Below, one piece after another: positions 61,940 through 64,000 of a DNA stretch of 64,000 nucleotides. The DNA comes from Actinoplanes regularis (GTDB taxonomy: Bacteria; Actinomycetota; Actinomycetes; Mycobacteriales; Micromonosporaceae): the NCBI RefSeq assembly GCF_900188005.1, contig NZ_FZNR01000029.1, forward strand, positions 38,767 to 102,766, in the 5' to 3' direction. The notes under the pieces are model-generated. The model saw nothing but the letters and a program-made list of their open reading frames with translations. It had not been told where the DNA came from and searched no databases. The translations under genes were made by a program, and so were the position numbers. Positions within the stretch are counted from its first letter, which is position 1, and every line of letters starts with the position of its first letter.

Positions 61940-64000
61940 ATGGAGAACGAGCAGAAGCTGCGCGAATACCTCAAGCGGGTGACCGCCGACCTGGCCCAGA
62001 CCAAGGAGCGTCTGCGCGAGACCGAGGAGCGCGCGGCGGAGCCGATCGCCATCGTCGGCATCGGCTGCCGGTACCCCGCGGGGGTGTCCTCGCCCGAGCA
62101 GCTCTGGGACCTCGTCGCCGGCGGCCGCGATGCGATCTCGGCGTTTCCCGATGACCGCGGGTGGCCGCTGGACCGGCTCTACCACCCGGATCCCGAGTCG
62201 GCCGGCACCTACTACACGACCGGCGGCGGGTTCATCGACAACGCCGCCGACTTCGACCCGGCGTTCTTCGGGATCAGCCCGCGTGAGGCGCTGGCGATGG
62301 ATCCCCAGCAGCGGCTTCTCCTGCAGACCTCCTGGGAGGCCATCGAACGGGCCGGCATCGACCCGGCCACCATGCGGGGCAGCCAGACCGGCGTCTTCGT
62401 CGGCGTGATGTACCAGGACTACGCGACCCGGGTGGACACGACCCCGGCCGACCTGGAGGGCTACATCGGCAACGGGAACGCGTACAGCGTGGCGTCCGGC
62501 CGGGTCTCGTACACGCTGGGCCTGGAGGGTCCGGCGGTCACGGTGGATACGGCGTGTTCGTCGTCGCTGGTGACGTTGCATCTTGCGGTGCAGTCGCTGC
62601 GTCGGGGTGAGTGCTCGATGGCGCTGGCCGGCGGTGTCACCGTCATGTCCACACCCGACGTCTTCGTCGAGTTGAGCCGCCAGCGTGGCCTCTCCGCCGA
62701 CGGCCGCTGCCGCTCGTTCGCATCGGGCGCGGACGGGACCGGCTTCGCCGAGGGTATCGGCCTGCTCCTGGTCGAGCGGCTCTCCGACGCCGAGCGGCTG
62801 GGGCACAACGTGCTCGCGGTGGTGCGGGGTAGCGCGGTGAATCAGGATGGCGCCTCCAGCAGCCTGACCGCGCCGAACGGCCCCTCCCAGATGCGGGTGA
62901 TCCGGCAGGCGCTCGCTGATGCCGGGCTCGGCGCCTCCGATGTGGACGCTGTGGAGGCGCATGGCACGGGTACGACGTTGGGTGATCCGATCGAGGCGCA
63001 GGCGCTGCTGGCGACGTATGGCCAGGATCGGGCTGGTGGTGAGCCGTTGTGGCTCGGCTCGCTCAAGTCGAATATCGGGCATACGCAGGCTGCGGCGGGT
63101 GTCGGTGGTGTCATCAAGATGGTGATGGCGATGCGGTATGGGGTGTTGCCGCGGACGTTGCACGTTGACGAGCCGACTTCGCAGGTGGATTGGGAGTCGG
63201 GTGCGGTCGAGCTGCTTACCGCGGCTCGTGATTGGCCTGTGGTGGGTCGGCCGCGGCGGGCGGGTGTGTCGTCGTTCGGGATCAGTGGGACGAACGCGCA
63301 TGTGATTTTGGAGCAGGCTCCGGTGGTGGTGCCGGCTGAGGTGGTGCCGGTTGAGGGTCCGGTGTTGGTGGGGTTGTCGGCGCGTTCGTCGGTGGCTTTG
63401 CAGGGGCAGGCTGGGCGTTTGGCGGAGTTGGTCGGCGCGGATGCGGGTGTGGTGCCGGCGGATGTTGCGTGGTCGTTGGCGACGCGGCGTGGCCGGATGC
63501 CGGTGCGGGCCGCTGTGGTCGCGTCGAGCCGTGAGGAGCTGCTGGCCGGGCTGGGGCAGATTGTTCCGGTCGAGGTGGTCGCGGGTCGTGGTCCGGTGTT
63601 CGTGTTCCCGGGTCAGGGTGCGCAGTGGGTTGGTATGGCTCTCGGGCTGGTGGAGGAGTCGCCGGTGTTCGCGGCGGCTCTGGCCGAGTGTGCGCAGGCG
63701 CTGTCTCCCCATGTGGATTGGGACCTCTACGCGGCGTTGGCTGATGAGCAGCTGTTGGCGCGGGTTGATGTGGTGCAGCCGGTGTCGTTTGCGGTGCATG
63801 TGGCGTTGGCGCGGTTGTGGGAGTCGGTCGGGGTTCGTCCGGCTGCGGTGGTGGGTCATTCGCAGGGTGAGATCGCGGCGGCTCATGTCGCTGGGTTGTT
63901 GTCGCTGGCGGAGGCCGCGCGGGTGGTGGCGGTGCGTTCGCGGGTGTTGACGGTGTTGGCCGGTAGCGGGTTGATGGCGTCGGTGGGGTTGCCGGAGTCG
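61940..64000 (+). CDS. Modular type I PKS: module 4 KS-AT, cut by window edge
   Basis: The first 687 residues of a further synthase; it is open at 64000. The N-terminal docking helix (ENEQKLREYLKRVTADLAQTKERLRE) is typical of actinobacterial PKS subunits. KS starts at about residue 34 (C206 in TACSSS; EAHGTGTTLGDP; NIGHTQAAAG). AT begins near 550 with FPGQGAQ and has GHSQG (S641); the YASH box is beyond the edge, but near-identity with the module 2 AT predicts methylmalonyl-CoA. NQDGASSSL replaces the usual NQDGASNGL in the KS. From 62492 the DNA aligns with 50701 onward at a constant offset of 11791 bases with no indel. Own promoter likely. Confidence 0.93.
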   Translation, partial: MENEQKLREYLKRVTADLAQTKERLRETEERAAEPIAIVGIGCRYPAGVSSPEQLWDLVAGGRDAISAFPDDRGWPLDRLYHPDPESAGTYYTTGGGFIDNAADFDPAFFGISPREALAMDPQQRLLLQTSWEAIERAGIDPATMRGSQTGVFVGVMYQDYATRVDTTPADLEGYIGNGNAYSVASGRVSYTLGLEGPAVTVDTACSSSLVTLHLAVQSLRRGECSMALAGGVTVMSTPDVFVELSRQRGLSADGRCRSFASGADGTGFAEGIGLLLVERLSDAERLGHNVLAVVRGSAVNQDGASSSLTAPNGPSQMRVIRQALADAGLGASDVDAVEAHGTGTTLGDPIEAQALLATYGQDRAGGEPLWLGSLKSNIGHTQAAAGVGGVIKMVMAMRYGVLPRTLHVDEPTSQVDWESGAVELLTAARDWPVVGRPRRAGVSSFGISGTNAHVILEQAPVVVPAEVVPVEGPVLVGLSARSSVALQGQAGRLAELVGADAGVVPADVAWSLATRRGRMPVRAAVVASSREELLAGLGQIVPVEVVAGRGPVFVFPGQGAQWVGMALGLVEESPVFAAALAECAQALSPHVDWDLYAALADEQLLARVDVVQPVSFAVHVALARLWESVGVRPAAVVGHSQGEIAAAHVAGLLSLAEAARVVAVRSRVLTVLAGSGLMASVGLPES
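63572..64000 (+). repeat. Long AT repeat, copy C (module 4), cut by window edge
   Basis: Aligned to copy A at +11791 bases. The shared stretch continues from about 62492 in the KS, through an identical KS-AT linker, to the window end, so copies A and C share at least 1.5 kb. Confidence 0.88.

Noticed and set aside
1..64000. Search for CRISPR arrays, tRNA/rRNA genes, insertion sequences, integrases and attachment sites
   Set aside because: No regularly spaced short repeats, cloverleaf-like sequences, transposase motifs or terminal inverted repeats were recognised; the only long repeats are PKS KS/AT segments.

Overview
The window is very GC-rich DNA (GC-biased third codon positions, many GTG/TTG starts, tightly overlapping genes) from an actinomycete. 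The gene content (NIT-domain histidine kinase, WD40/TIR proteins, a large modular type I PKS, MutAB/MeaB, PptT/PptH-like pair) fits a Micromonosporaceae member such as Actinoplanes. That placement is an inference; there is no rRNA or other marker in the window. No tRNA, rRNA, CRISPR array, transposase or integrase was seen.

Left part (1-29.2 kb) is ordinary chromosomal and accessory content, rich in signalling. In order it holds: a nitrate/nitrite-type sensor kinase cut by the left edge; a secreted protein of five tandem Cys-containing repeats; a convergent response regulator/histidine kinase pair; a TPR-GGDEF diguanylate cyclase; an APC permease; a small orphan Phd/YefM-like antitoxin with a TGTACA-core palindrome, placed just ahead of a hybrid PAS histidine kinase; a membrane-anchored TIR-coiled-coil-WD40 protein; pyridoxal kinase pdxY; a TetR-SRPBCC operon with a clear palindromic operator; a membrane protein with a binding-protein-like domain; secreted and hypothetical proteins; a membrane protein/winged-helix regulator pair with its own inverted repeat; two divergently transcribed membrane-anchored beta-sandwich proteins; a DUF1992 protein; and a DUF218 protein.

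Right part (about 29.4 kb to the right edge) is one end of a modular type I polyketide cluster. Accessory genes are a polyprenyl diphosphate synthase, a 4'-phosphopantetheinyl transferase overlapping a PptH-like metallophosphoesterase, and a complete methylmalonyl-CoA supply operon (mutA-mutB-meaB-mce). These are followed by a nitrilase-family amidase, an acyl-CoA ligase, a thioesterase-like protein that has lost its catalytic Ser, a LAL/LuxR activator, an intact type II thioesterase and a discrete acyltransferase. The PKS genes follow. PKS gene 1 is ACP(load) / KS-AT(mal)-DH-KR-ACP / KS-AT(mmal)-DH-ER-KR-ACP. Gene 2 is KS-AT(mmal)-DH-KR-ACP. Gene 3 starts KS-AT(mmal) and runs off the window.

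How they work together (inference): the amidase frees an acid from an amide, the ligase makes its CoA ester, and the discrete AT loads it on the lone N-terminal ACP. This is the logic of amino- or guanidino-alkanoate-primed polyketides. MutAB/MeaB/Mce supply methylmalonyl-CoA to modules 2-4, the PPTase activates ACPs, and the LAL protein probably switches the cluster on through TAGGGG-type direct repeats found before several transcription units. The chain predicted through module 3 is R-CH=CH-CH2-CH(CH3)-CH=C(CH3)-CO-S-ACP. The three methylmalonyl AT regions are near-identical DNA repeats with codon use unlike the rest of the PKS.
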